Assembly (NCBI GenBank): GCA_964558465.1
Contig: CAZLEF010000080.1
Location: 1-33,464 of the forward strand
DNA length: 33,464 nucleotides
Direction: 5' to 3'
Source: JACJYC01 sp964558465
GTDB lineage: Bacteria; Bacteroidota; Bacteroidia; Chitinophagales; Saprospiraceae
Within the stretch, counting starts at the first letter, position 1, and each line of letters starts with the position of its first letter. Position numbers and translations under genes: made by a program. Below are positions 1 to 8,414 of this stretch, one piece after another. The notes beneath the pieces are model-generated. The model was not told where the DNA came from. It worked only from the letters and a program-made list of their open reading frames with translations, and did no database searches.

Positions 1-141
1 TGATTTGTTGATTTGTTGATTTGTTGATTTGTTGATTTGTTGATGCGAGGATTTGTTGATGCGAGGATGCGAGGATGCGAGGATGCGAGGATGCGATTGG
101 AGTCCGTCGAATCCTCGCATCCTCGAATCCTCAAATCCTCA
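1..141. repeat. Octamer array with inverted copy (hairpin)
   Basis: Bases 1-96 split into twelve exact-register octamers: five TGATTTGT, then mixed TGATGCGA, GGATTTGT and GGATGCGA units. A 15-base spacer follows, then from 112 the reverse-complement units TCCTCGCA, TCCTCGAA, TCCTCAAA and a partial fourth. The two arms can fold into a long hairpin whose loop contains GGAGTCCGTCG. The array ends 7 bases beyond the stop of the minus-strand Omp28-like gene, so it could act as its 3' hairpin. It is probably cut by the window start. Confidence 0.85.
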
Positions 142-148
142 TTTTCCA

Positions 149-1210
149 TTATTTCACCACCACCCAACTGCTGATGGATTCCAGGCCATTGGAAGCGCGG
201 ACCAGGTAGGTACCCTGGGGCAATCCTTCAACAGAGAACGGGATGGTATTTTCACCTGCCGGGAGGGGTCCTTCAAATATGTTCCGAACCCGGCGACCGG
301 CGCGGTCGAGCAATTCCACGGTCAGGCGATCCAGTTTCCCGGGGGTTTTGAGCCAGAGGCTGCCTGCGCCTTCCACCGGATTGGGTCTGACTTGCAGGGC
401 CAGTTTGGGGTCGGTGGGTTCGTTGGCGGACACGAGGCCGTCCTGGACATTGTCCGTATAATTGGCGTTAACCACGAGGTAGCGGTTGCCATCTTTTTTC
501 CAGATGACGGTCACCACCCGAAGGTTGGCCTGGGTGTAGGCAGCAACCTCGGTCCAGGGAACGGCGGTTTCGAGCGAAAATTCGGCGCCGGCCTCGATCG
601 CCTGGTCGCTCAGCAACAAGCCATAATCATTGGAAGTCAGGGACCGGCGGAAAAGCTGTTTATGATGGGCGTTGTTGCCCTGGGATTGCTGGTAGCCGAA
701 GTAAGATTTTTCCACGAGGTAGATCCCGATGCGGTATTCGCCGCCTTCGGTTGCATTAAAGAACCGGGTTTTGGTCACGACCTTCAGTTGGTCGTCTACA
801 TGGGCGGCGATCAGGCCGCTTTGGGCCAGAGGACTCTGGGCGGCCAGATTGTCGACGTCCGATTTAAGGGTGTTCAGGTAGGTGGTATAATTGGAACTGT
901 TCACTGGTCTTTTACCCATATCCAGGTAAAATTCGGGTTGGCCGATGATCAGGAAGTTGTGGGCCAGTTTGTTGGCGGTGGGGTTGGTGAGGCCGCCGCT
1001 GTGGTGGATGGTCCAGACGAGGGCGTTGACGCTGTTGTCCTGGTAGGCGCCTTCATAGAAACTCCACCCCCAGCCGCCGCAGGGCGGGCACCAGTCGGCT
1101 GCAATTTTGGTGACGACCGGGATCTGTTTGGCCGGGATCTGGATGGACTGGGCCTTTAGAAATCCGGCAAGGAGGAGCAGGAAGGAGAGGTTAAAAAAAC
1201 GTGTATTCAT
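149..1210 (-). CDS. Omp28-like secreted protein with thioredoxin-like CPPC motif and T9SS sorting domain
   Basis: This 353-residue protein starts with a signal peptide (residues 1 to about 20, ending LKAQ). A W-C-P-P-C motif follows at residues 40-44 in a thioredoxin-like context (TKIAADWCPPC), as in the Omp28-related outer membrane proteins of Bacteroidota. The last 80 or so residues, from about 272 (LQVRPNPV) to the end (GTYLVRAS...WVVVK), look like a type A C-terminal T9SS sorting domain, so export across the outer membrane is likely. The redox or binding role is inferred from the motif only. A TAnnTTTG promoter box lies about 70 bases upstream, and the gene stands alone on its strand. Confidence 0.8.
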   Translation of the reverse strand: MNTRFFNLSFLLLLAGFLKAQSIQIPAKQIPVVTKIAADWCPPCGGWGWSFYEGAYQDNSVNALVWTIHHSGGLTNPTANKLAHNFLIIGQPEFYLDMGKRPVNSSNYTTYLNTLKSDVDNLAAQSPLAQSGLIAAHVDDQLKVVTKTRFFNATEGGEYRIGIYLVEKSYFGYQQSQGNNAHHKQLFRRSLTSNDYGLLLSDQAIEAGAEFSLETAVPWTEVAAYTQANLRVVTVIWKKDGNRYLVVNANYTDNVQDGLVSANEPTDPKLALQVRPNPVEGAGSLWLKTPGKLDRLTVELLDRAGRRVRNIFEGPLPAGENTIPFSVEGLPQGTYLVRASNGLESISSWVVVK

Positions 1211-1278
1211 AGGACGTGATTTTAGTGTTCAAGGATCGGCAATTTTGTCATCTGACAGACGACGCGTTCAATACCAGG

Positions 1279-1286
1279 CAAAAGTA
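1279..1286 (-). promoter_or_regulatory. Putative Bacteroidota -7 box for the Omp28-like gene
   Basis: The minus strand reads TACTTTTG here, matching the TAnnTTTG consensus of the Bacteroidota primary sigma factor. It sits about 70 bases upstream of the ATG at 1210. No clear -33 TTG was seen. Confidence 0.4.
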
Positions 1287-1563
1287 AACAAAATTAAATC
1301 GTACCTTTTAAGTTGTTTTTGAAAATGTCCGTCAAACGGCATCTGAAAAAAGGTTATAATTCAATTTCATACAATTCCGGATTCTTGATTTAACAGGCAG
1401 AGTGGTCAGGGATTGGAAACCCCTCCCGCCCGGTACAACGATCGATTGCGCGTTTTTGCCCGCTTCGCTCTATCTTTTTCAATTCAGGGATAAAAAGAAC
1501 AACATTTTTTCGACAAGAATGATCCGAAATGGCAGTCGATGAATAGAAAATATTCCCGGATTG

Positions 1564-1596
1564 TTGTCTGAATTCCCAGAAACCTTCTTACCTTTG
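1564..1596 (+). promoter_or_regulatory. Putative ilvC promoter (-33 TTG, -7 TACCTTTG)
   Basis: TTG at 1564-1566 and TACCTTTG at 1589-1596 are 22 bases apart, within the spacing known for Bacteroidota promoters (TTTG and TAnnTTTG). The next gene on this strand is ilvC. Confidence 0.5.
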
Positions 1597-1855
1597 CGCT
1601 CCAATCCTGACCAAAAGCGCCAAGAAAAATTTATCCGCTTTTCCAAGATCACTCAAATCAAAAAAAACGCAGGCCTGACTCGGAGAGTCGGGGACTTGTC
1701 CGACCGGTACGGGCGGATGTGAGGATTTGCTGATTCGAGATGCGAGGGCGAACCATCGGATCGCCGGCGTCTGTGAATCAGAGATTCCTTTCACGCCCGC
1801 CCATTGAGTTGGCGCCTGTTTGTTATTCTCATTCACCACAAAAGGAAAAAGCATT
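1597..1855 (+). other. Long untranslated leader of ilvC
   Basis: About 250 bases separate the putative promoter from the ilvC start. The stretch holds a short GACT-CGGA-GAGTC hairpin near 1677, a GGGGACTTGTCC-type imperfect palindrome just after it, and a degenerate relative of the octamer repeat near 1720-1750 (GAGGATTT, GATTCGAG, GATGCGAG). I did not find a leader peptide rich in Ile, Leu or Val codons or a T-box. The length leaves room for regulation, but nothing specific is shown. Confidence 0.3.
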
Positions 1856-2914
1856 ATGGCTAAATTGAATTTCGGCGGCGTAGTAGAAAACGTTGTTACC
1901 CGCGAGGAGTTTCCACTGGACAAAGCATTGGCAACGCTTTCGGATGAAGTGATCGCCATTATCGGTTACGGGGTGCAAGGCCCCGGTCAGGCGCTGAACC
2001 TGCGCGAAAACGGGTTCAACGTGATCATCGGCCAGCGGAAAGGCTCAAAGACCTGGGACAAGGCCATCCGCGACGGATGGGTACCCGGGGAGACCCTGTT
2101 TGAGATCGAAGAAGCCGCCGAACGGGGCACGATCATCCAATACTTGTTGTCGGACGCAGCCCAGATTGCCGTATGGCCCACCCTCAAACCTTACCTGACC
2201 AAAGGCAAGGCCCTTTATTTCTCCCACGGCTTCGGCATCACCTATAAAGAACGGAGCGGCATTGTTCCGCCGGCGGATATCGACGTGATCCTGGTTGCGC
2301 CCAAGGGATCGGGCACCAGCCTGCGCAGGTTGTTCCTGGAAGGCCGCGGCCTCAACTCCAGTTACGCCATCTTCCAGGACGCCACGGGCCGTGCTTTCGA
2401 CCGCGTGATCTCCCTCGGCATCGGCATCGGTTCAGGGTACCTGTTCGAAACCACGTTCCAGAAGGAAGTGTTCAGCGACCTGACCGGGGAGCGCGGCACC
2501 CTCATGGGCGCCATCCAGGGCATTTTTGCCGCCCAGTACGACGAACTGCGCAAACGCGGCCACACCCCTTCGGAAGCCTTCTACGAATCGGTGGAAGAAC
2601 TCACCCAGAGCCTCATGCCCCTGGTGGCTGAAAACGGCATGGACTGGATGTACGCCAACTGCTCCACCACCGCCCAACGCGGCGCGCTGGACTGGTGGAA
2701 AAAATTCCGCGACGCCGTTGCCCCTGTTTTTCATGAACTGTATGACAGTGTCGCTTCCGGCAACGAAGCCCAGCGCTCTATCGACTCCAACAGCCAGCCG
2801 GACTACCGCGCCAAACTCGAAGAGGAATTGCGCCAGTTGCGCGAGAGTGAAATGTGGCAGGCGGGCCGAGTGGTGCGGGGGTTGAGGCCGGAGGCTACCA
2901 AGGTGACGGTCTGA
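1856..2914 (+). CDS. ilvC: Ketol-acid reductoisomerase
   Basis: IlvC converts 2-acetolactate or 2-aceto-2-hydroxybutyrate to the dihydroxy acid with NADPH and Mg2+, the second common step of valine, leucine and isoleucine synthesis in the cytoplasm. The 352-residue product starts MAKLNFGG and has the Rossmann nucleotide-binding motif GYGVQGPGQALNLRENG followed by IGQRKGSKTW. The C-terminal helical domain carries the conserved YDELRKRGHTPSEAFYES stretch. The ATG at 1856 was preferred to an in-frame ATG at 1820 because the family starts here and a purine-rich AAAGGAAAAA precedes it. The final residues EATKVTV look like an extra tail, and their codons (GTG ACG GTC TGA) already contain the heptamer GACGGT that is repeated downstream. 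ilvA follows on the same strand after a repeat-filled gap. Confidence 0.95.
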   Translation: MAKLNFGGVVENVVTREEFPLDKALATLSDEVIAIIGYGVQGPGQALNLRENGFNVIIGQRKGSKTWDKAIRDGWVPGETLFEIEEAAERGTIIQYLLSDAAQIAVWPTLKPYLTKGKALYFSHGFGITYKERSGIVPPADIDVILVAPKGSGTSLRRLFLEGRGLNSSYAIFQDATGRAFDRVISLGIGIGSGYLFETTFQKEVFSDLTGERGTLMGAIQGIFAAQYDELRKRGHTPSEAFYESVEELTQSLMPLVAENGMDWMYANCSTTAQRGALDWWKKFRDAVAPVFHELYDSVASGNEAQRSIDSNSQPDYRAKLEEELRQLRESEMWQAGRVVRGLRPEATKVTV

Positions 2915-3031
2915 CGGTAGACGGTGGACGGTAGACGGCCTACGGTGGACGGTTAGGCTCCTGAGCGGAGTCGAAGGAGACGGTGGACGGTAGACGGCCA
3001 GGCGCCTGAGCGGAGTCGAAGGAGACGGTGG
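2905..3031 (+). repeat. Heptamer (GACGGTN) array with hairpin cores, starting inside ilvC
   Basis: The first GACGGT (2905-2910) is in the last ilvC codons. From 2913 come the heptamers GACGGTA, GACGGTG, GACGGTA, GACGGCC, TACGGTG and GACGGTT without a gap. Two copies of a block follow (2955-2999 and 3000-3031), each containing GAGCGGAGTCGA (2963-2974 and 3008-3019) flanked by complementary bases (CTCCT/AGGAG in the first) and then GACGGTGG. The same heptamer family is found in the opposite orientation at 16822-16926. Confidence 0.85.
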
Positions 3032-3055
3032 TTATTTGGTTTCATGCTTAACACT

Positions 3056-3166
3056 GAAACCATGAAACCATGAAACCATGCCCTCCTCCGCTGAAGCTGC
3101 GGCGGATAAAAAACCATGAAACCATGAAACCATGCCCTCCTTCGCCTATGGGCTACGGCGGGTAAA
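3056..3166 (+). repeat. Tandem GAAACCAT octamers with GC-rich hairpin cores
   Basis: Two consecutive units of about 54 bases each contain three ACCATGAA-type octamers, then CCCTCCT, then a GC-rich near-palindrome (CCGCTGAAGCTGCGG near 3089-3103; CGCCTATGGGCTACGGCG near 3143-3160), then GTAAAAAA or ATAAAAAA. This fills most of the gap between ilvC and ilvA. Whether it terminates ilvC transcription or is simply transcribed through is not visible. Confidence 0.75.
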
Positions 3167-3216
3167 AAACACTGGAACCATAACCGCCGGCGCCGTGAAT
3201 ACAAAGCATATATAAA

Positions 3217-4491
3217 ATGTCTGTGACAACAACCAAAGTGAGCCTCGTCCTGGTGACGGTGGAAAACATATACAAGGCCAAAGTAAGACTGAAAGGGGTG
3301 GCGGAAGCTACCCCGCTTCAGCTCAATTTGCATTTATCCGAACTGTACCACTGCAATCTTTGGCTCAAGCGGGAAGACATTCAGGTCGTCAGGTCGTACA
3401 AGATCCGCGGCGCCTACAATAAAATGGCGACGATGTCCAGAGCGGATTTGCAGAAAGGCGTGGTTTGCGCCAGTGCGGGCAATCACGCGCAGGGCGTAGC
3501 GTATGCCTGCCAGAAGATGGGCGTAAAGGGCAAGATCTTTATGCCCGCTGTGACCCCGCAACAAAAGGTAAAGAAGGTCCAGTTGTTTGGAAAATCGTTT
3601 GTCGAGGTGATCCTCACCGGAGACACCTTCGACGATTCCTATGCGGAGGCGTTGCGGGTTTCCGGGGAAGAAGGCCTGACCTTCGTCCATCCGTTCGACG
3701 ACGAGCGGGTGATGGAAGGCCAGGGTACGGTTGGCCTCGAGATCATGGAGGCTTGCCCGCCGCCGATCGATTTCATTTTTGTGGCAGTCGGCGGGGGTGG
3801 ACTCATTTCCGGGTTGGGCAGTTATTTCAAACAGATCAGCCCTTCCACCCGGATCATCGGGATAGAACCCCAGGGCGCGCCCGCTATGTATGAATCCCTG
3901 CATGCCGGAAAAGTGATCACGCTCGACCAGATCGATACCTTTGTAGACGGCGCCGCCGTGCGCAAAGTAGGCGAAAAAACGTTCAGGATCGCCCAGGAGG
4001 TGATCGACGATATGATCCTGGTGCCGGAAGGCAAAGTCTGTTCGGCCATCTTGCAACTGTACAACGAAGAGGGCATTATCGTAGAACCTGCCGGCGCCCT
4101 GACCATTGCCGCCCTGGATTTTTACAAAGAACAGATCAAGGGAAAAACCGTGGTCTGCGTGCTGAGCGGCAGCAATAATGATATCACCAGGACGGAAGAG
4201 ATCAAAGAAAAAAGCCTCTTGTACGAAGGGCTCAAACACTATTTTATCATCCGCTTTCCGCAAAGGGCAGGCGCGCTCCGGGATTTCCTCAACAACGTGC
4301 TCGGCCCGACGGATGACATCACCCATTTTGAATACACCAAAAAACACAACCGCGACAAAGGGCCCGCCCTCGTCGGCATTCAGGTGCAAGACCGGGCAGA
4401 TTACGAGGGTTTGATCAGCCGGATGGACCAATACCGCATCAATTATCAGGCGCTGAATGACAGCAAGATGCTGTTTGATTTTTTGATCTGA
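3217..4491 (+). CDS. ilvA: Threonine ammonia-lyase (threonine dehydratase), biosynthetic
   Basis: IlvA is a PLP enzyme that deaminates threonine to 2-oxobutanoate, the first step specific to isoleucine. The 424-residue product has the PLP-lysine motif SYKIRGAYNK with K62 as the Schiff-base lysine (the usual family sequence is SFKIRGA), SAGNHAQGVA (asparagine loop), and a glycine-rich phosphate-binding loop AVGGGGLISG. The last 90 or so residues (YFIIRFPQRAGALRDFLNNVLG...) form an ACT-like regulatory domain, so feedback control by isoleucine is likely. The start is uncertain: the first dozen residues (MSVTTTKVSLVL) are not family-like, and a GTG near 3238 or 3259 would begin closer to the usual N-terminus. 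It probably works with ilvC upstream. Confidence 0.93.
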   Translation: MSVTTTKVSLVLVTVENIYKAKVRLKGVAEATPLQLNLHLSELYHCNLWLKREDIQVVRSYKIRGAYNKMATMSRADLQKGVVCASAGNHAQGVAYACQKMGVKGKIFMPAVTPQQKVKKVQLFGKSFVEVILTGDTFDDSYAEALRVSGEEGLTFVHPFDDERVMEGQGTVGLEIMEACPPPIDFIFVAVGGGGLISGLGSYFKQISPSTRIIGIEPQGAPAMYESLHAGKVITLDQIDTFVDGAAVRKVGEKTFRIAQEVIDDMILVPEGKVCSAILQLYNEEGIIVEPAGALTIAALDFYKEQIKGKTVVCVLSGSNNDITRTEEIKEKSLLYEGLKHYFIIRFPQRAGALRDFLNNVLGPTDDITHFEYTKKHNRDKGPALVGIQVQDRADYEGLISRMDQYRINYQALNDSKMLFDFLI

Positions 4492-4809
4492 CCTGTTGTT
4501 ATACCTCGCTGGGACCGGTTTTGTGCATTTGCCCATGCTCGCCACCATCCCCCCAGGGCTAACGCATCATGATATTTTTTATATGCAGCCCCTTACGATC
4601 ACTTCGCAGGCAGGCTAAAAAAAAATTATGCGTTTGCCCTACCCCATCTTCCAAAGGCAGCAGCCACCTGTAAATGCACAAAACCTGCTGTCGTTGAGAT
4701 TAAAAAACTCCCCTATCCACTAAGGGTATTTGTCCTTTTTTTTCATCTATACGGTTAGCTGCCCGTTTGTATCGGACGGGGCAACCCGGCAAATCACCCG
4801 CAAATCAAC
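4492..4809. other. Spacer between ilvA and the serine hydrolase gene
   Basis: These 318 bases hold no supported gene. There are short poly-A and poly-T runs (about 4618-4627 and 4736-4743) but no stable hairpin next to them, and none of the tandem word arrays seen in other backbone spacers. Confidence 0.5.
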
Positions 4810-5979
4810 ATGAACCGAATCCACTTTTTCACGGCCCTTGTTCTTTTTTCCCTGCTCCTCCCCGGCTGTACCTATATGACCCGTTATCTGGTCTGGCAGG
4901 GGTCCGATATCGGGGATTATCAGAAGTTCCCGAAACAGGAGATCCGGCGCCCCGAAAAGGCCGTACCGTTTCCTGAAAATAAGGAACGACCCTTCGCAAC
5001 CCAGGTCTTGAGCAGGTGGGATAACCCCGCCCGGAATCTCGAAGAACTGCTCCGCGAGAGCGGAACCACCGCCTTTATCGTTATCCGGAACGACAGCATT
5101 TTGTATGAAAATTATTTCAACGGCTACAACCGCCAATCCGTCAACACCTCTTTTTCGGTGGCCAAATCCATCACCTCCCTGCTGATCGGCATCGCCATTG
5201 ACGAGGGAGCGATCAATAGCGCCGGCGACCCGATCACCGATTACCTGCCGGAACTAAAAGAAAAAGACGCCCGGTTTGAAAAAATCACCATCGACCATTT
5301 GCTGGATATGAGATCGGGGTTAAAGTTCCGGGACAATGATATGCCCTGGGGCGACCGGGCAAGGGCCTATTACAGTCCCCGCCTGCGCAAACGGCTGATG
5401 AACCTGAAAATTGAAAACGAACCTGGTTTGAAATTTGAATACAACACCTACCACCCCCAACTGCTCGGCTTGATTCTGGAGCGAACGACCGGGATGAACC
5501 CGGCAAAATACCTGGAAGAGAAAATCTGGCTCAAACTTGGAATGGAATTTGACGCATCCTGGAGTATGGACAGTAAACGCAGCGCCATGATTAAAATGGA
5601 AAGCGGCATCAATTGCCGGGCTGTCGACCTGGCCAAAATCGGGAAGATCATCCTGGAAGAAGGCCGATACAACGGTCAACGCATCGTTTCCGAAACCTGG
5701 GTTAAAAAACTGATGGATTACAACGAAACCAATCGTTTTCCTGGCGACAAACTGGTGCACTACGAAAGCGCCTGGTGGACCCTCGAGCCCTACCAGCAAT
5801 ACCGCCACGCCGTGTATGCCGACGGCCACCTGGGGCAGTTCCTGTTCGTTTTTCCGGAGGAGAACGCCATTATCCTGCGCATGGGCAAAAAGATGGGAAA
5901 AGAAACGCCCGGAGTTTTTAACTGGCTGGTGGTTTCGAGCGATCTTCTCCGGCAACTCAAAGGGAATAGCGTGCAGTGA
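4810..5979 (+). CDS. Lipoprotein serine hydrolase of the beta-lactamase (class C / penicillin-binding) fold
   Basis: This 389-residue protein has a lipoprotein signal peptide with the lipobox L-P-G-C and Cys20 as the acylated residue, so it is probably membrane-anchored in the periplasm or outer membrane. The beta-lactamase-related catalytic motifs are all visible: S116-V-A-K119 (nucleophile Ser and general-base Lys), Y211-N-T and H340-L-G. Proteins of this group include esterases, D-aminopeptidases and carboxypeptidases, and the sequence does not say which. It lies after ilvA but a 318-base spacer makes a shared operon doubtful. It converges on the next, minus-strand gene. Confidence 0.85.
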   Translation: MNRIHFFTALVLFSLLLPGCTYMTRYLVWQGSDIGDYQKFPKQEIRRPEKAVPFPENKERPFATQVLSRWDNPARNLEELLRESGTTAFIVIRNDSILYENYFNGYNRQSVNTSFSVAKSITSLLIGIAIDEGAINSAGDPITDYLPELKEKDARFEKITIDHLLDMRSGLKFRDNDMPWGDRARAYYSPRLRKRLMNLKIENEPGLKFEYNTYHPQLLGLILERTTGMNPAKYLEEKIWLKLGMEFDASWSMDSKRSAMIKMESGINCRAVDLAKIGKIILEEGRYNGQRIVSETWVKKLMDYNETNRFPGDKLVHYESAWWTLEPYQQYRHAVYADGHLGQFLFVFPEENAIILRMGKKMGKETPGVFNWLVVSSDLLRQLKGNSVQ

Positions 5980-6135
5980 ACTATCGTTGCCACTTTGGTA
6001 AATGAATGCTCACACTATATTCGCAAGGGTGGGCGTGCTGATAATCAACGTCTCACAGTTCTTAAAGTAACTTCAGGCCGCACCGGCGGTGCATTTCAAT
6101 TTTCACACTTCAAACCAGCCCTAAAAAAGCCCTTT

Positions 6136-7089
6136 TCACTTGCCGGAATTGGCCAAAAGAAAGCCATTTACATCCAACCAGTGTATAAAAGCATCAAACC
6201 AACGATTGCTGGTTCGATTGGGGTTGCCCAGTCCGAAGCCGTGGCCGCCATTTTGATAGAGGTGAAACTCAACTGGTATGCCTGCTTTGTACCAGGAATC
6301 AATAACGCCAAACTGCCCCCTGAAAAGAAAATCATCGGTGGCTATTACGTTGAACATCGGCGGAGCGTCTTTTGGCGCCTCCACCGGACCCATACCGCCA
6401 TAGATAGGGCCGATGAAGGCCAGGTCCATGGTTTTGGAGTTCAACGTACAGTGCATGGTGAGACCGGCGCCGGCAGAAAAGCCAATCATGCCTATTCTGT
6501 TTGTATCAACGCCCCACTCCCTGGCCCTTTTTACAATCATGGCATAAGCAGCCTCAGCGTCCGCCAACTGCCTGGCAAGGTCAACCTGCGGTGGGCGTGG
6601 CGGGGTTACTGCTTTGGTAGAATCGGTGGATCTAGCAGGCGGTGCGAATGCACGGTTTTTCATCCAGTCCGAGAAGTCATCAAGCGATACCGGAGTCGGA
6701 TGGAGCCGGTACTTGAGCACAAAAGCGGCAATTCCCTTGGCTGCGAGCGCCTCTGCGACCTCCCAGCCTTCGTTGCCCATCGAGAGCCATCTGAATCCTC
6801 CGCCGGGCGCAACAATAATAGCGGCGCCGTTCGCCGTGCCGGGTTTCGGCAAGAAGGGGGTAAGGGTTGCCGTGGTGATATTGCGGGCCATGGGGTCGCC
6901 CCATTGCCGGAACCAGGTCTCTGAGGCGGGTTGGTCGTCAACGCCGCCTGTGCCGAGCGGGATGGCATTCGGTTCCGCCGGGGCGTTGAGCGGGTAGATT
7001 GTTCCGTCTTGTGCTACCGCGGACCCCGCACAAAGGATTGAAAAAAACAAAATGGACGTTATGGACATCGTTTTAGGTGCAGAAAACAT
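6136..7089 (-). CDS. Secreted alpha/beta hydrolase (esterase/acetyl xylan esterase-like)
   Basis: The 317-residue product begins with a signal peptide (SITSILFFSILCAGSAVAQ). It has an oxyanion-hole motif APGGGF, the nucleophile elbow G-F-S205-A-G, a candidate acid in A-T-D252-D253, and H283 in GGHGFGLG, the layout of BD-FAE/esterase-lipase family enzymes that often deacylate plant polysaccharides. The frame is open up to 7260, but the ATG at 7089 was chosen because it gives a clean signal peptide and avoids overlapping the preceding gene by 65 bases. The upstream propeller gene is on the same strand 106 bases away, so the two may be cotranscribed. The substrate is not determined. Confidence 0.82.
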   Translation of the reverse strand: MFSAPKTMSITSILFFSILCAGSAVAQDGTIYPLNAPAEPNAIPLGTGGVDDQPASETWFRQWGDPMARNITTATLTPFLPKPGTANGAAIIVAPGGGFRWLSMGNEGWEVAEALAAKGIAAFVLKYRLHPTPVSLDDFSDWMKNRAFAPPARSTDSTKAVTPPRPPQVDLARQLADAEAAYAMIVKRAREWGVDTNRIGMIGFSAGAGLTMHCTLNSKTMDLAFIGPIYGGMGPVEAPKDAPPMFNVIATDDFLFRGQFGVIDSWYKAGIPVEFHLYQNGGHGFGLGNPNRTSNRWFDAFIHWLDVNGFLLANSGK

Positions 7090-7195
7090 AATGATTGGAT
7101 TTTGATGAACAGACTTGCAAGTGTAGTGTTTTTTTTTTGCATTTATCTTCCGGTTGGTTTCGAATAAAAATGTAAATAGTATGTTGGAGGCGCCG

Positions 7196-8296
7196 TCATG
7201 GTTTGAATCGTTCAAAAGACTTCCCATTGAACCTAAATGCTCCGTTCTCGTGTGTGCCAAGCCATAAGTCGCCCTGATTGTCTTTGTAAATGTAGAACAG
7301 GGTTATGTCTTTTCCCCCGGCCTGCACCGGGTAATAGGTGGTTCTTTTTCCCTGCCCGTCCGGCAGGCGGGCATCGTATCGCCAAACACCATTGTCATAG
7401 GTAGCGATCCATAAATCATTGTTATTATCTCTGGCGATGGACATATACTCCCAGAAATTGCTGTCCGGGCTTCCATCTAAATTTCCGACACTTTTTTCCC
7501 TGCTGTAAAAAGTATGTTTTGGTGTGTTGCTTTTCCCATAAACATTATAGCGATACGCTGAATTGAACCAGAAATAACCTTCCTGATCTTCTATGATTGA
7601 ACGAACACCATTGGAAGGGCCGTTATGAAGTTCCGTTACATCCTCTTCAGAAATCCAGTCAAATGATCTCCCATTGTAACGACACGCGCCCAGGGCGGCA
7701 GTGCCAAACCAAATATTTTTTTTGCTGTCTTTATAAATGGTATATATCCCATAAGGACTGGGATAGGTTGGGTGTTTTGAAGTCCAGTCTTCGCCAAGTT
7801 TGGATTGAGGGAATTGTAAACTGTGTAAGTCGCTGCCATCATACCGATAGACCTTCCCTTCAAACTGAAGGGATTTGAACCATAAGTCACCGGGTTGCAG
7901 TTTCCATTCATCACTTTCTTTAGCGTGTAATATGCTGAATTTTTGTCCATCGAATTTGACGAGTCCTTCACTCGTGTTGAAGTAGATGTTTCCCCATTTG
8001 TCTTCCTGGATATCCTCCACTCTGTTATGTGGCAAGCCACTCTTCGTGGTAAAATGAAGGATTGTTTTTCCATCATACTTATACAGTCCATCTTGCCAGC
8101 TTCCAAACCAATAATTGTTTTTTTTGTCCTGGTAAACCGTCATTAGGTTATTGCCTAATTCTTTAAGGGTATCACCCGTGGCAATAACAGAAAGTGGGTC
8201 GCTCAAAACATTGCCGGCTTCCCGGGAGATGTTTCGCCTGCTGCAGGAAGTCAGCACGGTCAGGGTGCTCAGGAGAAAAAGTAAGTTCCGATTCAT
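7196..8296 (-). CDS. Beta-propeller lipoprotein (two-component-regulator-propeller type repeats)
   Basis: The 366-residue product has a lipoprotein signal peptide (NRNLLFLLSTLTVLTSC, Cys at 18). The rest consists of repeats with the pattern D-x-x-x-N-x-W-F/I-G-x-x-x-x-G-x-x-R/K-Y-D/N-G-x, for example KKNNYWFGSWQDGLYKYDG, KKNIWFGTAALGACRYNG and QGDLWLGTHENGAFRFNG. These match the propeller blades in the sensor part of hybrid two-component systems, but no transmembrane helix, kinase or receiver domain follows, so this is a free-standing propeller. An in-frame ATG at 8329 would put 11 residues before the signal peptide and was rejected. A 28-base palindrome lies about 70 bases upstream. Confidence 0.8.
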   Translation of the reverse strand: MNRNLLFLLSTLTVLTSCSRRNISREAGNVLSDPLSVIATGDTLKELGNNLMTVYQDKKNNYWFGSWQDGLYKYDGKTILHFTTKSGLPHNRVEDIQEDKWGNIYFNTSEGLVKFDGQKFSILHAKESDEWKLQPGDLWFKSLQFEGKVYRYDGSDLHSLQFPQSKLGEDWTSKHPTYPSPYGIYTIYKDSKKNIWFGTAALGACRYNGRSFDWISEEDVTELHNGPSNGVRSIIEDQEGYFWFNSAYRYNVYGKSNTPKHTFYSREKSVGNLDGSPDSNFWEYMSIARDNNNDLWIATYDNGVWRYDARLPDGQGKRTTYYPVQAGGKDITLFYIYKDNQGDLWLGTHENGAFRFNGKSFERFKP

Positions 8297-8362
8297 TGTT
8301 TGTTTGTTTTGGGTTTGTAGTTTTGTCATTGAGGCGCCGCTTGGACGGTTGCATGGTGGACA

Positions 8363-8390
8363 TAGCAGTGCATAGCGCTATGGACAGCTA
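8363..8390. promoter_or_regulatory. 28-base near-perfect palindrome upstream of the propeller gene
   Basis: TAGCAGTGCATAGC at 8363-8376 is followed directly by GCTATGGACAGCTA; 12 of 14 positions are complementary, with no loop. It lies 67-94 bases upstream of the start of the minus-strand propeller gene, a reasonable place for a dimeric repressor or activator. It could equally be part of a dispersed repeat. Confidence 0.4.
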
Positions 8391-8414
8391 CGCTTTGTTG
8401 GGTGCAGGATTTTT

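Noticed and set aside
53..1159. A 368-codon plus-strand frame opposite the Omp28-like gene
   Set aside because: It has no family features and mirrors the GC-rich codon pattern of the real gene, which has a signal peptide, CPPC motif and T9SS domain.
1597..1855. Possible riboswitch or attenuator before ilvC
   Set aside because: Only short hairpins were found; no leader peptide with branched-chain codons, no T-box motif and no known riboswitch core.
3334..4548. A 404-codon minus-strand frame opposite ilvA
   Set aside because: It is an antisense open frame in a GC-rich gene; ilvA has full motif support.
5995..6924. A 309-codon plus-strand frame opposite the alpha/beta hydrolase
   Set aside because: No recognisable domain, and the opposite strand has a signal peptide and complete catalytic triad.
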